64,000 nt of DNA, taken from contig CANMVA010000001.1 of assembly GCA_947501355.1 (NCBI GenBank), positions 2,554,909 to 2,618,908 of the forward strand. The letters run 5' to 3'. Shown here in pieces: positions 62,987 through 64,000 of the stretch. A program made the position numbers and the translations under genes. Numbering within the stretch: position 1 is the stretch's first letter; every line of letters starts with the position of its first letter. The notes beneath the pieces were generated by a model, which searched no databases, was not told the DNA's origin, and saw only the letters and a program-made list of their open reading frames with translations. The DNA comes from an uncultured Paracoccaceae bacterium (GTDB lineage Bacteria; Pseudomonadota; Alphaproteobacteria; Rhodobacterales; Rhodobacteraceae).

Positions 62987-64000
<1,014 letters not shown>

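Overview
The window reads as a stretch of core chromosome from a marine alphaproteobacterium of the order Rhodobacterales (Roseobacter-type). Three things point there: GC-rich coding with a strong third-position bias, family-typical gene neighbourhoods (tmk-holB-tatD-MBL, glyQ-DUF6446-glyS, ftsY-EamA-yciB, twin lrp genes divergent from ilvC), and regulatory signatures common in this group (a SAM-II riboswitch before metZ, a TTAA-N7-TTAA CtrA-type array). This is inferred from gene content only; genus and species cannot be named from the sequence alone.

Layout, left to right. 1-4830: a minus-strand phosphonate cluster (phnD, phnC, phnE, a SAM methyltransferase, phnM and a truncated MFS transporter), joined by overlapping start/stop codons. 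4831-6189: tRNA-Ser(TGA) with decayed integrase fragments directly behind its 3' end, the scar of an old integrated element. 6411-12718: SPOR lipoprotein, D,D-carboxypeptidase, tmk, holB, tatD, MBL hydrolase and an AEC transporter, packed head to tail. 12775-17562: a polyamine-type ABC importer with a strong terminator after the binding-protein gene. 17794-23801: tRNA-Leu(GAG), lipB, a methyltransferase, a DM13 protein, a small secreted protein, an AraC regulator, a gamma-butyrobetaine-hydroxylase-like oxygenase and a serine hydrolase. 24176-31034: ctaD with a DUF2244 gene, an MFS carrier, a glycosyltransferase-like gene, yqeY, carA and a VOC protein.

31108-38290: a CtrA-type promoter array in front of an MshEN-glycosyltransferase fusion gene, a GntR regulator that overlaps its end, a HAD nucleotidase, a UbiH-like hydroxylase, a class V aminotransferase and two Lrp regulators. 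38291-44320: ilvC, an EamA carrier, glmM, folP, folB and a SleB-type wall hydrolase. 44519-54230: a PPDK-like protein with an altered ATP-grasp domain, glyS-DUF6446-glyQ, a secreted protein with a catalytically dead trypsin fold, and trkH. 54333-64000: a lipoprotein, a DUF2946-like gene with a PepSY membrane protein, folE2, a GNAT gene and metZ under SAM-II control, an alpha/beta hydrolase, a GST, yciB, an EamA carrier and the 3' part of ftsY, whose N-terminal coding region is a perfect hexanucleotide repeat running off the window.

Most of the window is housekeeping. I see no CRISPR array, intact mobile element, toxin-antitoxin pair or defence system. The best leads are the CtrA-type array with the MshEN-glycosyltransferase, the PPDK-like protein with a changed nucleotide site, the triad-less trypsin-like protein, the tRNA-Ser integrase graveyard, the Glu-Pro repeat in ftsY, and a short element found at six gene ends.
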